Shown here one piece after another: positions 1-9,046 of a stretch of DNA of 64,000 bases. Below the pieces are notes generated by a model. The model searched no databases, was not told the DNA's origin, and saw only the letters and a list, made by a program, of their open reading frames with translations. The position numbers and the translations under genes are program-made. The stretch comes from Dasania sp. GY-MA-18 (GTDB lineage: Bacteria; Pseudomonadota; Gammaproteobacteria; Pseudomonadales; Dasaniaceae). The number at the start of each line of letters is the position of its first letter. Position 1 is the stretch's first letter. The stretch lies in assembly GCF_024734385.1 (NCBI RefSeq), contig NZ_JANHAP010000002.1:310001-374000 (forward strand). Reading direction: 5' to 3'.

Positions 1-504
1 GACCCTTTCGGTACTTTCCTAACCACCAATATAGGTTCAGCAACCATTCAGGGGGCCGAGATAGAGCTTACTTGGTTTGCCACGGATCGCTTCCAGCTCA
101 GTGGTAACTATGCTTATTTAGAAACAGATACCGAAGATTTAGTGATCAACGGTGTTGATGTTTCAGGCACTCATTTGCGCCAGGCGCCCCGTAATTCATC
201 CAGTATTGTCGCCGACTATACCCTGCCAACGGACGTAGGCGACTTTGACTTCCGCCTTGATTACTCCTATACCGACCAGCAAGTCATGGACTTTCTGGAC
301 GAAGAGGCTTTTCTTGAAGCCAGAGAGCTATTCAATGCGCGTATAGCTTGGGCCTCTACGGATCAGCGCTGGGATGTATCGCTGTGGGTTAAAAACCTCA
401 AAGATGAAGCTTATATTGCCCACGTTTACACCGTTGGCCCCGGCGTGATTGGCGTATGGGGTGAGCCTAGAACTTACGGTCTTAGCGTCAACTACTCACT
501 TTAG
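1..504 (+). CDS. TonB-dependent receptor, C-terminal fragment
   Basis: The reading frame is open from the first base, so the gene starts outside the window. The fragment is about 167 residues and alternates amphipathic strands typical of the end of a 22-stranded outer-membrane beta-barrel, for example IQGAEIELTWFATDRFQLSG, which is a classic TonB-dependent receptor segment, and WDVSLWVKNLKDEAYI. It ends in YGLSVNYSL, close to the usual aromatic-terminated last strand. Such receptors import siderophores, vitamin B12 or oligomeric nutrients with energy from TonB-ExbBD. The substrate cannot be told from this piece. A hairpin terminator follows it, so it is probably not co-transcribed with the acylase downstream. 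Confidence 0.88.
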   Translation, partial: DPFGTFLTTNIGSATIQGAEIELTWFATDRFQLSGNYAYLETDTEDLVINGVDVSGTHLRQAPRNSSSIVADYTLPTDVGDFDFRLDYSYTDQQVMDFLDEEAFLEARELFNARIAWASTDQRWDVSLWVKNLKDEAYIAHVYTVGPGVIGVWGEPRTYGLSVNYSL

Positions 505-532
505 GTAGTTACCCAGTACTGCTGACATTATT

Positions 533-567
533 CGAGGCGGCCAGACAACGGCAGCCTCGTTTTTTTA
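533..567 (+). terminator. Rho-independent terminator after the receptor gene
   Basis: The arms CGAGGC (533-538) and GCCTCG (554-559) pair. The stem is extended by GCC/GGC (540-542 with 550-552) across one mismatch. A run of seven T (560-566) follows directly. It lies about 30 bases after the receptor stop codon. Confidence 0.85.
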
Positions 568-630
568 TAAAGCCGCGACCTGTCGGGCTTTATTGAGATT
601 AATAATAATTTAAAAGCAAGGTTCGTAAGC

Positions 631-3189
631 ATGATAAAAGCTATATTCAATACTCAGCAATGGCGGCTTAGTGCTGTAGTCACAGCTACCCTAGCGGCTA
701 GTTTATTAAGCAGTGGCTGCATAGAGCGTGCAACAAACAGCACGCAACTGGTTAAGCAAGCGCAAGTTGAAATTGTGCGCGATCAATACGGGGTGCCGCA
801 TATTTATGCCGAGGATAATTACGGGGTATTTTTTGGTTATGGCTACGCGGTTGCGCAAGACCGCCTATTTCAAATGGATATGCTGCGTCGCAGCGCGCTG
901 GGAACGGTAGCGGAAGTTTTAGGCGAGCAGTATTTTGAATTTGATAAATTTATACGCAGTAGTTACGACAGCCGCTCTGTGCCAGCACAAATTGCGAAAC
1001 TAAGCCCGCGTGATAAACGTATTTTGCAAGGTTATGCCGACGGCATTAATCGTCACTTGCAAAATATACGCAAAAGCCCTGACACGCTTACTCCCATAGA
1101 ATATATTGAATTCGATTTTGAACCTACCGACTGGACTATAGTCGATGTGGCCATGCTGTTTACCGGCCCACTGGCTCATCGCTTTTCCGACGGCAATACC
1201 GAGCTGGATAATTTACAATTTTTACAGGCCTTAGAATCACAACACGGTAAAGAAACTGCTTGGAAAATATTTAGCGCCAGCAAGTGGCTGTACGATAGTC
1301 AATCCCCTACTACCGTACCAACAGCTACCACCAATAGCCCTGAAGCAATTGTTAACCCGCCCCGCCCGGCTTATCTTTCCCAGTTATCAGAACAAGCCGC
1401 AGGCAGCAAACTCAGCAGCTATATGCCAACCAAAGACGGCCTGCCTATTATTTCCCATGGCGATAGCAATAGCGCCATTATGGATACCTTTGCTCGTAGG
1501 GGGACCAGTGGTACACCTGGCTTTGCTTCGGCTAGTAATTTATGGGCGGTTAATGGCCCACGCTCAAAGGGTGCGAAAGGCTCGCTGATTAACGGCCCGC
1601 AGTTTGGCTGGACCAGTCCCTCCTACGTATACGGTATAGCACTGCATGGCGGCGATTTCGATGTTACAGGTAACACCTTATTGTTTTCGCCCAATTTGTT
1701 ATTCGCTCATAACAATCACATAGGTTGGGGGTCTACTGCAGGTTTTGGTGATCAGGTTGATATTTTTGAAGAGCAGCTTAACCCCAAAAACCCAGAGCAA
1801 TACATGCACAAGGGCCATTACCGGCCATTTGAATCCTGGCAGGAAACCATCAATATTAAAGGCCAGCAAGCCCGTACTATTACTGTCAGGCGCAGCGTGC
1901 ATGGGATGGTTGAAACAATTAAGCCTGAACAAAATATTGCATATTCCCGCGCACGCACTTGGGATGGCAAAGAAATTGATACCCTGCTGGCTTGGATTGA
2001 ATTAGCTACAGTAAAAGACATAAACAAAGTTAATGCTGTGCTGGATCGCATTGCCACTAACATCAATTTTTATGTTATCGATAAAAACGGCAACTTGCTG
2101 TATCGCCATGGTGGCCACTACCCTCGCCGCAACCCACTACATGACACTCGTTTCCCCGTACCCGGCACTGGTGAGCTTGATTGGCAAGGCATACGCTCCG
2201 GCAGTGAAAGCCCTAGCGTGTTAAACCCCAAAACTAACTACTTAGTCAATTGGAATAATCGCCCCGCACGCGGCTGGGCCAGCCCTGACATGTGGTGGTT
2301 AACCTGGGGTCGTGGTGATAGAGCGAATATATTAATCGATGAAATCACTGCCGTTGAGGCATTAACTCCTGAGCAATCCTGGAATATTAACCAGCGCGCT
2401 TCATATGCAGATGTTAACCGTGAGTACCTGCTGCCCTATTTACAAGCGGCATTAGCAAATCAAACTTTATCAAAGCTGGAGTCCCAGGCTTATGCTGCAC
2501 TAATGAATTGGGATGGCTATTGGTGGGACAAAAATGAAGATGGCAAATTTGATGGCGCCGCGCCGCTAATTTTTGAAAGCTGGCTATCGCAACTGCTGCA
2601 AGCTACGCTTAAAGACGACGTAGGTGAGGAATTTTTTAAACGTTTTTCAGCAACTGGTCACCCCACTTCTGAGTCTACCGGCAGTATTAATCTACAGCCG
2701 GGCACCAAAGCGCTTATACGCAACTTAGATGAGCTGCGTAGCGGCACAGCACCTATTTACGACTTTTTTAATGGTGTAGCCAGCGCTGAGGTTTTACAGC
2801 AAGCCTTTGCTACAAGTGTTGCTCAGCTAGCTGAACAATTGGGCGAAGATATAACGCTATGGCATGCCCTGCCCGCAGCCATGGTATACCACAACAAAAA
2901 TTACCGTGGCATACCACAGGCGCTGGATGATGCTCAGTATCAATCTGAGGTGATTCAAAACCGAGGTTCAGAAAACAATCTCTTTATCGCCAAAGGTACA
3001 CACATAGAGGCCTGGGATGTATTTGGTCCGGGCCAGAGCGCTTTTATCTCACCTCAGGGCGAGCGCAGCCCGCATCACTCAGATCAATTAGAGTTGTTTG
3101 CAAGCTTTGGTAAAAAGAAAATGCCTTTTTTACGCAAAGATATAGTTAACCCACAGCTAGAGACACTGATGATTGGGAGTAAAAAATAA
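631..3189 (+). CDS. Penicillin acylase family Ntn hydrolase (exported)
   Basis: An 852-residue member of the penicillin amidase (S45) family, which cleaves amide bonds between an acyl group and an amine, including beta-lactam side chains, acyl-homoserine lactones or N-acyl amino acids. The N-terminus is a signal sequence ending near SSGC (Cys30), so it may be a lipoprotein, although the lipobox is imperfect. An early VPHIYAEDNYGVFFGYGYA segment matches the alpha chain. The expected self-processing site is Ser302 in the motif ASNLW, which would become the N-terminal nucleophile of the beta chain. A later SENNLF-type Asn segment also fits. The stop codon overlaps the next start (TAATG). The substrate is not predictable from sequence. 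The family call is firm. Confidence 0.92.
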   Translation: MIKAIFNTQQWRLSAVVTATLAASLLSSGCIERATNSTQLVKQAQVEIVRDQYGVPHIYAEDNYGVFFGYGYAVAQDRLFQMDMLRRSALGTVAEVLGEQYFEFDKFIRSSYDSRSVPAQIAKLSPRDKRILQGYADGINRHLQNIRKSPDTLTPIEYIEFDFEPTDWTIVDVAMLFTGPLAHRFSDGNTELDNLQFLQALESQHGKETAWKIFSASKWLYDSQSPTTVPTATTNSPEAIVNPPRPAYLSQLSEQAAGSKLSSYMPTKDGLPIISHGDSNSAIMDTFARRGTSGTPGFASASNLWAVNGPRSKGAKGSLINGPQFGWTSPSYVYGIALHGGDFDVTGNTLLFSPNLLFAHNNHIGWGSTAGFGDQVDIFEEQLNPKNPEQYMHKGHYRPFESWQETINIKGQQARTITVRRSVHGMVETIKPEQNIAYSRARTWDGKEIDTLLAWIELATVKDINKVNAVLDRIATNINFYVIDKNGNLLYRHGGHYPRRNPLHDTRFPVPGTGELDWQGIRSGSESPSVLNPKTNYLVNWNNRPARGWASPDMWWLTWGRGDRANILIDEITAVEALTPEQSWNINQRASYADVNREYLLPYLQAALANQTLSKLESQAYAALMNWDGYWWDKNEDGKFDGAAPLIFESWLSQLLQATLKDDVGEEFFKRFSATGHPTSESTGSINLQPGTKALIRNLDELRSGTAPIYDFFNGVASAEVLQQAFATSVAQLAEQLGEDITLWHALPAAMVYHNKNYRGIPQALDDAQYQSEVIQNRGSENNLFIAKGTHIEAWDVFGPGQSAFISPQGERSPHHSDQLELFASFGKKKMPFLRKDIVNPQLETLMIGSKK

Positions 3190-3521
3190 TGATTGCTAGC
3201 CTTAGTGATAAAATCCCCGCTGATATTGCAAACAGCCCAGGCTTTGTTCAATACCTAAAGCAAAAACGCAGGCACCGCATTATTTTTTCATCAATCACTA
3301 TAGTGCTCTATGCAGTTTTTGCTTTTGGCTATGGTCCACTAGAGGGCTTATTTGTGAGCGAAATCAGTGTCGATTCCCAGCTTAATTTTGCCTTAGCCTA
3401 TTTTGTGTTTTTGGTGCTGGCATTTTTTGTTCTAGAACTTATTTATTGCAGGCTGGCAAACAGCATTGAGTTAGGTATTCGACAAGAGTTAAAGCACGCG
3501 GGGCATAATAATGAGCTATAG
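3189..3521 (+). CDS. yjcH: DUF485 (YjcH-type) membrane protein
   Basis: A 110-residue protein with two hydrophobic segments at about residues 30-50 and 65-90 flanked by basic and polar ends, the plan of DUF485 proteins. In E. coli the homologue yjcH sits between acs and actP, and here too it directly precedes actP. Its start overlaps the acylase stop by one base, and its end overlaps actP by 11 bases, so the three genes are almost certainly translationally coupled. The biochemical role of the family is not well established; a helper function for the symporter is an inference from linkage. Confidence 0.85.
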   Translation: MIASLSDKIPADIANSPGFVQYLKQKRRHRIIFSSITIVLYAVFAFGYGPLEGLFVSEISVDSQLNFALAYFVFLVLAFFVLELIYCRLANSIELGIRQELKHAGHNNEL

Positions 3522-5181
3522 CGTATTAAAAGCTGTCAGCAATAAAGCCGCCATGGCTGCCTTGATGTTGCTGGCTATGATGTCGGGGGTAATGGCCGCA
3601 GGGCCAGACCTAGGCGATGTAGAACGGCAGCCACTCAATATTACCGCCATTGCTTTATTCGGCTTATTTGTAGTGGTTACCTTGTTTATTAGTTACTGGG
3701 CTTCAAAGCGGACTAGCAGCAGCAGTGATTTTTACACCGGCGGTGGCAAAATAACAGGCCTGCAAAATGGTACGGCTATTGCGGGCGACTTTATGTCGGC
3801 CGCCTCTTTTCTGGGGGTTTCTAGCCTCATTTATGCGTTTGGTTTTGACGGTTTAATCTTCGGCTTAGGTGCCGTTGCCGGGTGGCCTATGTTGCTGTTT
3901 CTACTCTCAGAAAGAGTGCGTAACTTAGGTAAATACACCTTTACCGATGTAGTAGCTATACGATTAGAAAAAATGCGTACCCGCATAATTTCTGTGCTGG
4001 GCTCTGTTACCGTGGTGATCTTTTATCTTATTGCCCAAATGGTTGGGGCCGGTAAGCTGATTGAGCTGCTATTTGGCCTGCCCTACGAAATTGCCGTGGT
4101 GATCGTCAGCCTATTGGTTATTGCCTACGTAGCCTTTGGTGGCATGCTGGCCACAACCTGGGTGCAAATAGTTAAAGCTGTGATGCTGCTATTTGGTATC
4201 ACCCTGATGGCCATTTTGGTGCTATATCAAGTAGATTTTAATTTTGCCACTTTGCTAGCGCAGGCCACGCAGGCCCACCCCGCGGGCAATGATTTGTTAA
4301 AACCGGGGCGGCTATATGATGACCCCATACAAGTTGCCACGATATTAGCCACCATGATGTTTGGCATACTGGGTTTGCCACATATTTTGATGCGCCTTTT
4401 TACCGTGCCCAATGCTCATGAATCGCGACGCTCTGCGCTCTACGCCTCATTATTTATTGGTTATTTTTACTTGCTATTAGTCGTGGTGGGTTTTGGCATT
4501 GTGGTGCACGTGCTCAATAACCAGCAATTTATGGATGCCAGTGGTGGTTTGATAGGCGGCAATAATATGGCGGCCATACATCTCGCCAATGCTTTAGGCG
4601 GCAGCCTGCTAATGGGCTTTATGTCTGCCGTTGCCTTCGCAACTATTTTAGCGGTGGTGGCTGGCCTTACCGTGGCTGGCGCGGCCGCTATTGCCCACGA
4701 TCTCTATGCTGAGGTTTTACATAAGGGCAAGCCCGATCCGCAAAAGGAAATCAGGCTAACCCGTATTGTTACTGTGCTATTAGGTTTAGTGGCAGTGGCC
4801 TTGGGTATATTGTTTCAGGATCAAAACATAGCCATTATTGCCGCCCTGCCTATGGTGGTAGCAGCCAGCGTTAACTTCCCTATTTTGATTATGTCTATCT
4901 ACTGGGGTCCTATGACCACCCGTGGCGCCATCGCTGGTGCCTTGGTAGGCTTTGTGTCGTCTATAACGCTGATTTGCGTGAGCCCCAAAGTATGGGTAGA
5001 TGTGTTGGGCTTTGAGCAGGCGCTGTTCCCCTATGACTACCCTGCTCTATTTACCATGCCGCTGTCGTTTATTGCGATATGGCTTTTCTCGGTCACCGAT
5101 AACTCGACGCGGGGCAAAACTGACCGTGCAGGCTATGCTGAGATGCTGGTGCAGGCTGAGCTGGGGCATATTGACCGTTAG
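3511..5181 (+). CDS. actP: Cation/acetate symporter ActP
   Basis: A 556-residue sodium:solute symporter that closely follows E. coli ActP along its length. Diagnostic segments are ISYWASKRT, the IAGDFMSAASFLG loop, FYLIAQMVGAGKLIELLFGL, GGMLATTWVQIVKA, GLPHILMRLFTVPNA and NNMAAIHLANALGG. An N-terminal cleavable or first membrane segment is followed by about 13 transmembrane helices. It would import acetate or other short carboxylates across the inner membrane. It overlaps the yjcH-type gene by 11 bases. No acs gene lies beside it; its partner here is an acylase, which could release a carboxylate. Confidence 0.93.
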   Translation: MSYSVLKAVSNKAAMAALMLLAMMSGVMAAGPDLGDVERQPLNITAIALFGLFVVVTLFISYWASKRTSSSSDFYTGGGKITGLQNGTAIAGDFMSAASFLGVSSLIYAFGFDGLIFGLGAVAGWPMLLFLLSERVRNLGKYTFTDVVAIRLEKMRTRIISVLGSVTVVIFYLIAQMVGAGKLIELLFGLPYEIAVVIVSLLVIAYVAFGGMLATTWVQIVKAVMLLFGITLMAILVLYQVDFNFATLLAQATQAHPAGNDLLKPGRLYDDPIQVATILATMMFGILGLPHILMRLFTVPNAHESRRSALYASLFIGYFYLLLVVVGFGIVVHVLNNQQFMDASGGLIGGNNMAAIHLANALGGSLLMGFMSAVAFATILAVVAGLTVAGAAAIAHDLYAEVLHKGKPDPQKEIRLTRIVTVLLGLVAVALGILFQDQNIAIIAALPMVVAASVNFPILIMSIYWGPMTTRGAIAGALVGFVSSITLICVSPKVWVDVLGFEQALFPYDYPALFTMPLSFIAIWLFSVTDNSTRGKTDRAGYAEMLVQAELGHIDR

Positions 5182-5276
5182 CAGGGCTAGCGGCTGTAAT
5201 AGGCTGTAGGTGGGCAATCTAGCCGACGCCTGCGGCCATGCGCGAAGAATAGTGGAGCTAGGGGGCGAATTGAATT

Positions 5277-5297
5277 AAAGCAGCTTAAGGCTGCTTT
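5277..5297 (+). other. Perfect 8-bp hairpin downstream of actP
   Basis: AAAGCAGC (5277-5284) and GCTGCTTT (5290-5297) pair around a five-base loop about 95 bases after the actP stop. Only three T follow the base of the stem, so termination is possible but weak. The 255-base stretch 5182-5436 shows no gene. Confidence 0.4.
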
Positions 5298-5436
5298 GGC
5301 CCTACGGGCTCCATGAGTAAAGCTGGCGCTCAATTCCTGATTTAATCAGAATCTGAGAACCTCACAGTTTCAAGCCCTAATAATGGCTTGCTAGCTTAAG
5401 AGTTGAGCTTAGTGTCGAGAAGGTTATCGCAGAAAG

Positions 5437-5523
5437 TGGTGCCCGGGGCCGGACTTGAACCGGCACACTCGTAAGAGCGGGAGATTTTAAGTCTCCTGTG
5501 TCTACCAATTCCACCACCCGGGC
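5437..5523 (-). tRNA. tRNA-Leu (anticodon TAA)
   Basis: The minus strand reads a full long-variable-arm tRNA. It starts with GCCCGGG, has a D-arm TGGTAGACAC, an anticodon loop CTTAAAA (anticodon TAA, codon UUA), a T-arm GGTTCAAGTCC, and closes with CCCGGGC plus an encoded CCA at 5437-5439. It is the last of three tRNAs downstream of pgsA, the same order (Gly-Cys-Leu) as glyW-cysT-leuZ in E. coli. Confidence 0.97.
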
Positions 5524-5599
5524 ATATCGAGAGGTTATTTATACACGGTGGTAGCCGTGTTAGATGCAGGCTTTCAGCCAGCACCCTGTCATCAAATGA

Positions 5600-5673
5600 T
5601 GGAGGCGCGACCCGGAATCGAACCGGGATAAACGGATTTGCAATCCGCGGCATAACCATTTTGCTATCGCGCC
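5600..5673 (-). tRNA. tRNA-Cys (anticodon GCA)
   Basis: The minus strand gives a 74-base cloverleaf including CCA. The acceptor arms are GGCGCGA and TCGCGCC, the anticodon loop is ATTGCAAAT with anticodon GCA, and the T-arm is GGTTCGATTCC. It is the middle tRNA of the trio following pgsA. Confidence 0.97.
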
Positions 5674-5743
5674 TTAGTTAGCAGCCATAAGGCACTCTAT
5701 CAGTGCGAAGGCACACCATCGAGTACGATAGCTGGCTAAAAAT

Positions 5744-5819
5744 TGGAGCGGGAAACCGGGTTCGAACCGGCGACCTCAACCTTGGCAAGGTTGCGCTCTA
5801 CCAACTGAGCTATTCCCGC
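5744..5819 (-). tRNA. tRNA-Gly (anticodon GCC)
   Basis: The minus strand gives a 76-base cloverleaf including CCA. The acceptor arms are GCGGGAA and TTCCCGC, the D-arm is AGCTCAGTTGGTAGAGC, the anticodon loop is TTGCCAA (GCC), and the T-arm is GGTTCGAACCC. It is the first tRNA of the Gly-Cys-Leu trio and lies 155 bases after pgsA. Confidence 0.97.
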
Positions 5820-5974
5820 AACGTCTTCGAAGTGGCTAATTGCTCATCCCCGAAAAGTGCGCCTATTCTAATGTTTCGAGCGTAACTGTCAACAACACAA
5901 TGAGTATCTTATTGAAAAATAATGAATAAAATTCTCATTCTGGATAGTTATTAAGCAAACCACTGCAGGGTCGA

Positions 5975-6532
5975 TTATTTACTATCCAACTTGAACTCTG
6001 GAGCCGCGGCACGCAGGTAAACAAACATAGACCACAGGGTTAAAGCAGCGGCTATATACATCACGATAACACCAGATATGATCCATACCCCACTGCGCTC
6101 GGGGGCAGCCAGCAGCAAAATAAAGATGGAGATCATTTGCAGTGCTGTTTTAAATTTGCCCACATTAGAGACGGCAACGCTGGTGCGCTTGCCCAATTCA
6201 GCCATCCACTCACGCAGTGCCGAAATGAGCACTTCCCGGCCTATGATGATCATCGCTGGCAAGGTAAACCACCAAACCCCCATACGCTCTACTAGCAGGG
6301 TCAATACGATAACCACCATTAACTTATCGGCCACAGGGTCTAAAAAGGCACCAAAGGGCGTGCTCTGGTTGAGCCTGCGAGCTAAATAGCCATCCAGCCA
6401 GTCGGTTACCCCCGCCAAAGCAAAGATCAATGCCGAGGCGGTATAGCTCCAGGCAAAGGGTAGATAAAATACAAATACACAGAGAGGGATGAGCAGAATT
6501 CTGAACAGGGTTAAAATATTGGGTAAGTTCAT
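5975..6532 (-). CDS. pgsA: CDP-diacylglycerol-glycerol-3-phosphate 3-phosphatidyltransferase
   Basis: A 185-residue inner-membrane enzyme that condenses CDP-diacylglycerol with glycerol-3-phosphate, the committed step to phosphatidylglycerol and cardiolipin. The CDP-alcohol phosphotransferase signature is complete: D47-G48-x2-A51-R52-x8-G61-x3-D65-x3-D69. The N-terminus MNLPNILTLFRILLIP is the family hallmark, and hydrophobic helices continue to the end. It lies 48 bases after uvrC and upstream of the Gly-Cys-Leu tRNAs, the same order as in enterobacteria. Confidence 0.97.
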   Translation of the reverse strand: MNLPNILTLFRILLIPLCVFVFYLPFAWSYTASALIFALAGVTDWLDGYLARRLNQSTPFGAFLDPVADKLMVVIVLTLLVERMGVWWFTLPAMIIIGREVLISALREWMAELGKRTSVAVSNVGKFKTALQMISIFILLLAAPERSGVWIISGVIVMYIAAALTLWSMFVYLRAAAPEFKLDSK

Positions 6533-6580
6533 TCAATAAGGGCTTAGGTCTTTGCTGTTAAATAGGGATGAAGCTGCAGT

Positions 6581-8410
6581 TTAACTGTTATGCAGAGCAG
6601 TATATATATCTATGGCTAATTTTTGGCTAATTCCCGGTACTTTTGCCAAATCGTCCGCGCTGGCGGCACTGACCTCCTGCCAGCCGCCAAAATGGCGCAG
6701 CAGTTCGCGGCGGCGTTTGGGGCCTACGCCCGCTATATCCTGTAGAGGGGACTCACGGCGTTTTTTATCTCGGCGTTGTTTGTGGCCGGTTATCGCAAAA
6801 CGATGGGACTCGTCGCGTATATGCTGGATCAGATGCAGCGCCGATGAATCTGAGGGCAGCACAAATTCCTCGCCGGTATCGGGCCGGTACAGGTATTCAA
6901 AGCCCGCCTTACGGGTGGTGCCTTTGGCTATGCCCACCACCATTAAATCGCTGACACCCAAAGCCTCTAGCACCTGAGTGGCCTGCCCCACCTGCCCTTT
7001 GCCACCATCTATAAATAAAATATCAGGCTTTTTCTCATCACCTGCTTTAATGCGGGCATAGCGGCGCTTAAGCGCCTGCTGCATGGCCGCATAATCATCA
7101 CCACCGGTAATACCCTCTATGTTGAAGCGGCGATAGTCCGATTTTAACGGCCCGTTTTGATCAAATACCACACAGGAGGCCACCGTGGCCTCACCGGAGC
7201 TATGGCTGATATCAAAGCACTCCATACGCTTGGGTAGGTCGGCCAGTGATAGTACTTCTTGTAGCGCCGCAAAACGGCTATGTATGTTTTGCTTATTTGC
7301 CAAATGGCTGCTGAGGTTTTGGCTGGCAGTTTGCTGGGCCAGTTTTAGCCACTGCGACCTAGCGCTGCGCACCTTGTGGCTGATAGTAATTTGCTTTTGG
7401 CTGGCTTGGTTTAGCGCCTCGTTGATGACTCCTTGGTCTTCCAGCTCATGGCTGCTGACTATTTGCGCGGGGACTTCACGGGCCGAGCCCGGTGATAAAT
7501 AAAACTGGGCTAAAAAGGCCGCCAGTATTTGCCCTGGCTGTTCGTCTAAGTGTGATTTGGGAAAGTAGCTCTTGCTGCCCAGCACCCTGCCACCGCGGAT
7601 AAACAATACCTGTATACAGATGGCACCAGCACTTAGCTCGCAGGCGAACAAGTCTACATCGCCACTGTCGCCATCTATGGTTTGGGTAGCCTGTACTTGC
7701 TGCAACTGCTGGATTTTATCGCGCAATAACGCCGCCTGTTCAAATTCCAGCTCAGCGGCGGCAGCCTCCATTTCGTCGGCCAGTTCCTTAATTAGGGTTT
7801 TGTTATGGCCTTCTAAAAACATAACCGTGTGTTTAACCGACTCGGCGTAATCTTGCTCCGATATATTATTAACGCAGGGCGCGGTGCAGCGATTTATTTG
7901 GTGCTGCAGGCAAGGCCGAGAGCGATTGCTAAAGTAGCTGTTGTCGCACTGCCGAACTTTAAAAACTTTTTGCAATAAATTGAGGCTTTCTTTTACCGCC
8001 CCCGCACTGGGGTAAGGGCCAAAGTAACGGCCGCCACCACGTTTAACGCCGCGGTGATAGGATAGCTGCGGATATTTATCGTTGGATAAATACACATAGG
8101 GATAGGACTTATCATCGCGCATTAAAATATTGTAAGGCGGTCGATGTTTTTTAATCAGGTTTTGTTCAAGTATTAAGGCTTCGGCCTCGGTGTGAGTAAC
8201 AGTGACCTGTATAGAGGCAATTTTCGCCACCAGCGCCTGGGTTTTTATAGATAAACCCTTGTTGCGAAAATAGGAGGAGACACGATTTTTTAACTGCTTG
8301 GCCTTGCCCACATATAAAATTTTATGCTGGCTGTCGTACATTTGGTAAATGCCGGGTTTGGCCGTTAAGGTTTTTAAAAAATTATCGGCATCAAAGGCTT
8401 GTTCACTCAT
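6581..8410 (-). CDS. uvrC: UvrABC excinuclease subunit C
   Basis: A 609-residue dual-incision nuclease of nucleotide excision repair. The GIY-YIG domain is at the N-terminus (GIY at 20-22, YVG at 33-35). A UVR helical segment around LIKELADEMEAAAAELEFEQAA would bind UvrB. The RNase H-like 5' nuclease core includes MECFDISHSSG and DGGKGQVGQA, and a tandem helix-hairpin-helix closes the protein (GVGPKRRRELLRHFGG). Length matches the family. Its ATG overlaps the alkB-like stop (TAATG read on the minus strand), so the two repair genes are coupled. Confidence 0.97.
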   Translation of the reverse strand: MSEQAFDADNFLKTLTAKPGIYQMYDSQHKILYVGKAKQLKNRVSSYFRNKGLSIKTQALVAKIASIQVTVTHTEAEALILEQNLIKKHRPPYNILMRDDKSYPYVYLSNDKYPQLSYHRGVKRGGGRYFGPYPSAGAVKESLNLLQKVFKVRQCDNSYFSNRSRPCLQHQINRCTAPCVNNISEQDYAESVKHTVMFLEGHNKTLIKELADEMEAAAAELEFEQAALLRDKIQQLQQVQATQTIDGDSGDVDLFACELSAGAICIQVLFIRGGRVLGSKSYFPKSHLDEQPGQILAAFLAQFYLSPGSAREVPAQIVSSHELEDQGVINEALNQASQKQITISHKVRSARSQWLKLAQQTASQNLSSHLANKQNIHSRFAALQEVLSLADLPKRMECFDISHSSGEATVASCVVFDQNGPLKSDYRRFNIEGITGGDDYAAMQQALKRRYARIKAGDEKKPDILFIDGGKGQVGQATQVLEALGVSDLMVVGIAKGTTRKAGFEYLYRPDTGEEFVLPSDSSALHLIQHIRDESHRFAITGHKQRRDKKRRESPLQDIAGVGPKRRRELLRHFGGWQEVSAASADDLAKVPGISQKLAIDIYTALHNS

Positions 8411-9033
8411 TAACGGCTGGCCACTATACGTCTAAAGGTTAAATTAATACGCCCCTGCACACTGACTTGCTGGGTTTTAGCGAGCTGGTGTTGCCAGTGC
8501 TGCTGGGTGCCGCCCTGCATTAATAATAACGAGCCCGATGCTAAATCAATATGGCTGGTACTGCGAGGCTGGCTGTTAGAGCGAAAGCTAAAACGGCGAG
8601 TATCACCAAAACTCAGCGAGGCAATTATGGGCTCAGGCCCCAGCTCTTTTTCGTTATCGCTGTGCCAACCTACGCTGTCTTGGCCATTGCGGTAATAATT
8701 GGCCAGTACGCTGTTAAAACGCAGGCCTAATTTTTGTTCCAGCATAGCTCTTAGCTCTGCCAGTACTGGGCACCAGTTATGGTGTTGCAGCTGCAAGCCT
8801 GAGTAGGCGTAGTGAATGCCCTCATCACCATACCAAGCATTTAGCCTAGGTATGGGCTGCTGCTTACCGTAAACCTTGATGCTATCTTGCCGCCATTGAA
8901 TTTGCTGCTGCAAAGCGGGCAGCCAGGCTTTTGAGTCGGCAATAAACTGCGGGTAGTAGCGCACATCGGCATTATCCATGGCTAATGGATAACTTTCCTC
9001 GGCTGCAAATAAAAAGTCTTGTTGGCTGGCCAT
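8410..9033 (-). CDS. AlkB-family 2-oxoglutarate/Fe(II) dioxygenase
   Basis: A 207-residue oxidative demethylase of the AlkB type, which removes alkyl groups from damaged DNA or RNA bases. Counting from the chosen ATG, the Fe(II) ligands are H124 and D126 (WHSDNEKELG) and H182, and the 2-oxoglutarate-binding motif is R195-x-N197-x-T199-F-R201. The conserved RLNAWYGD and LANYYRNGQD segments resemble the ALKBH2-like branch more than E. coli AlkB. A TTG two codons upstream is also possible, but the ATG has GGGA before it. It overlaps uvrC by one base and follows murB by 13 bases. Which lesions it repairs is not predictable. Confidence 0.9.
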   Translation of the reverse strand: MASQQDFLFAAEESYPLAMDNADVRYYPQFIADSKAWLPALQQQIQWRQDSIKVYGKQQPIPRLNAWYGDEGIHYAYSGLQLQHHNWCPVLAELRAMLEQKLGLRFNSVLANYYRNGQDSVGWHSDNEKELGPEPIIASLSFGDTRRFSFRSNSQPRSTSHIDLASGSLLLMQGGTQQHWQHQLAKTQQVSVQGRINLTFRRIVASR

Positions 9034-9046
9034 GGACAATCCCGTG

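Noticed and set aside
5396-5659. An 87-codon minus-strand frame across the tRNA-Leu and tRNA-Cys genes
   Set aside because: It runs through two complete tRNA genes; the protein-like frame is a by-product of their sequence.
5703-5885. A 60-codon plus-strand frame over tRNA-Gly
   Set aside because: It covers the antisense of a tRNA and has no ribosome site or family match.
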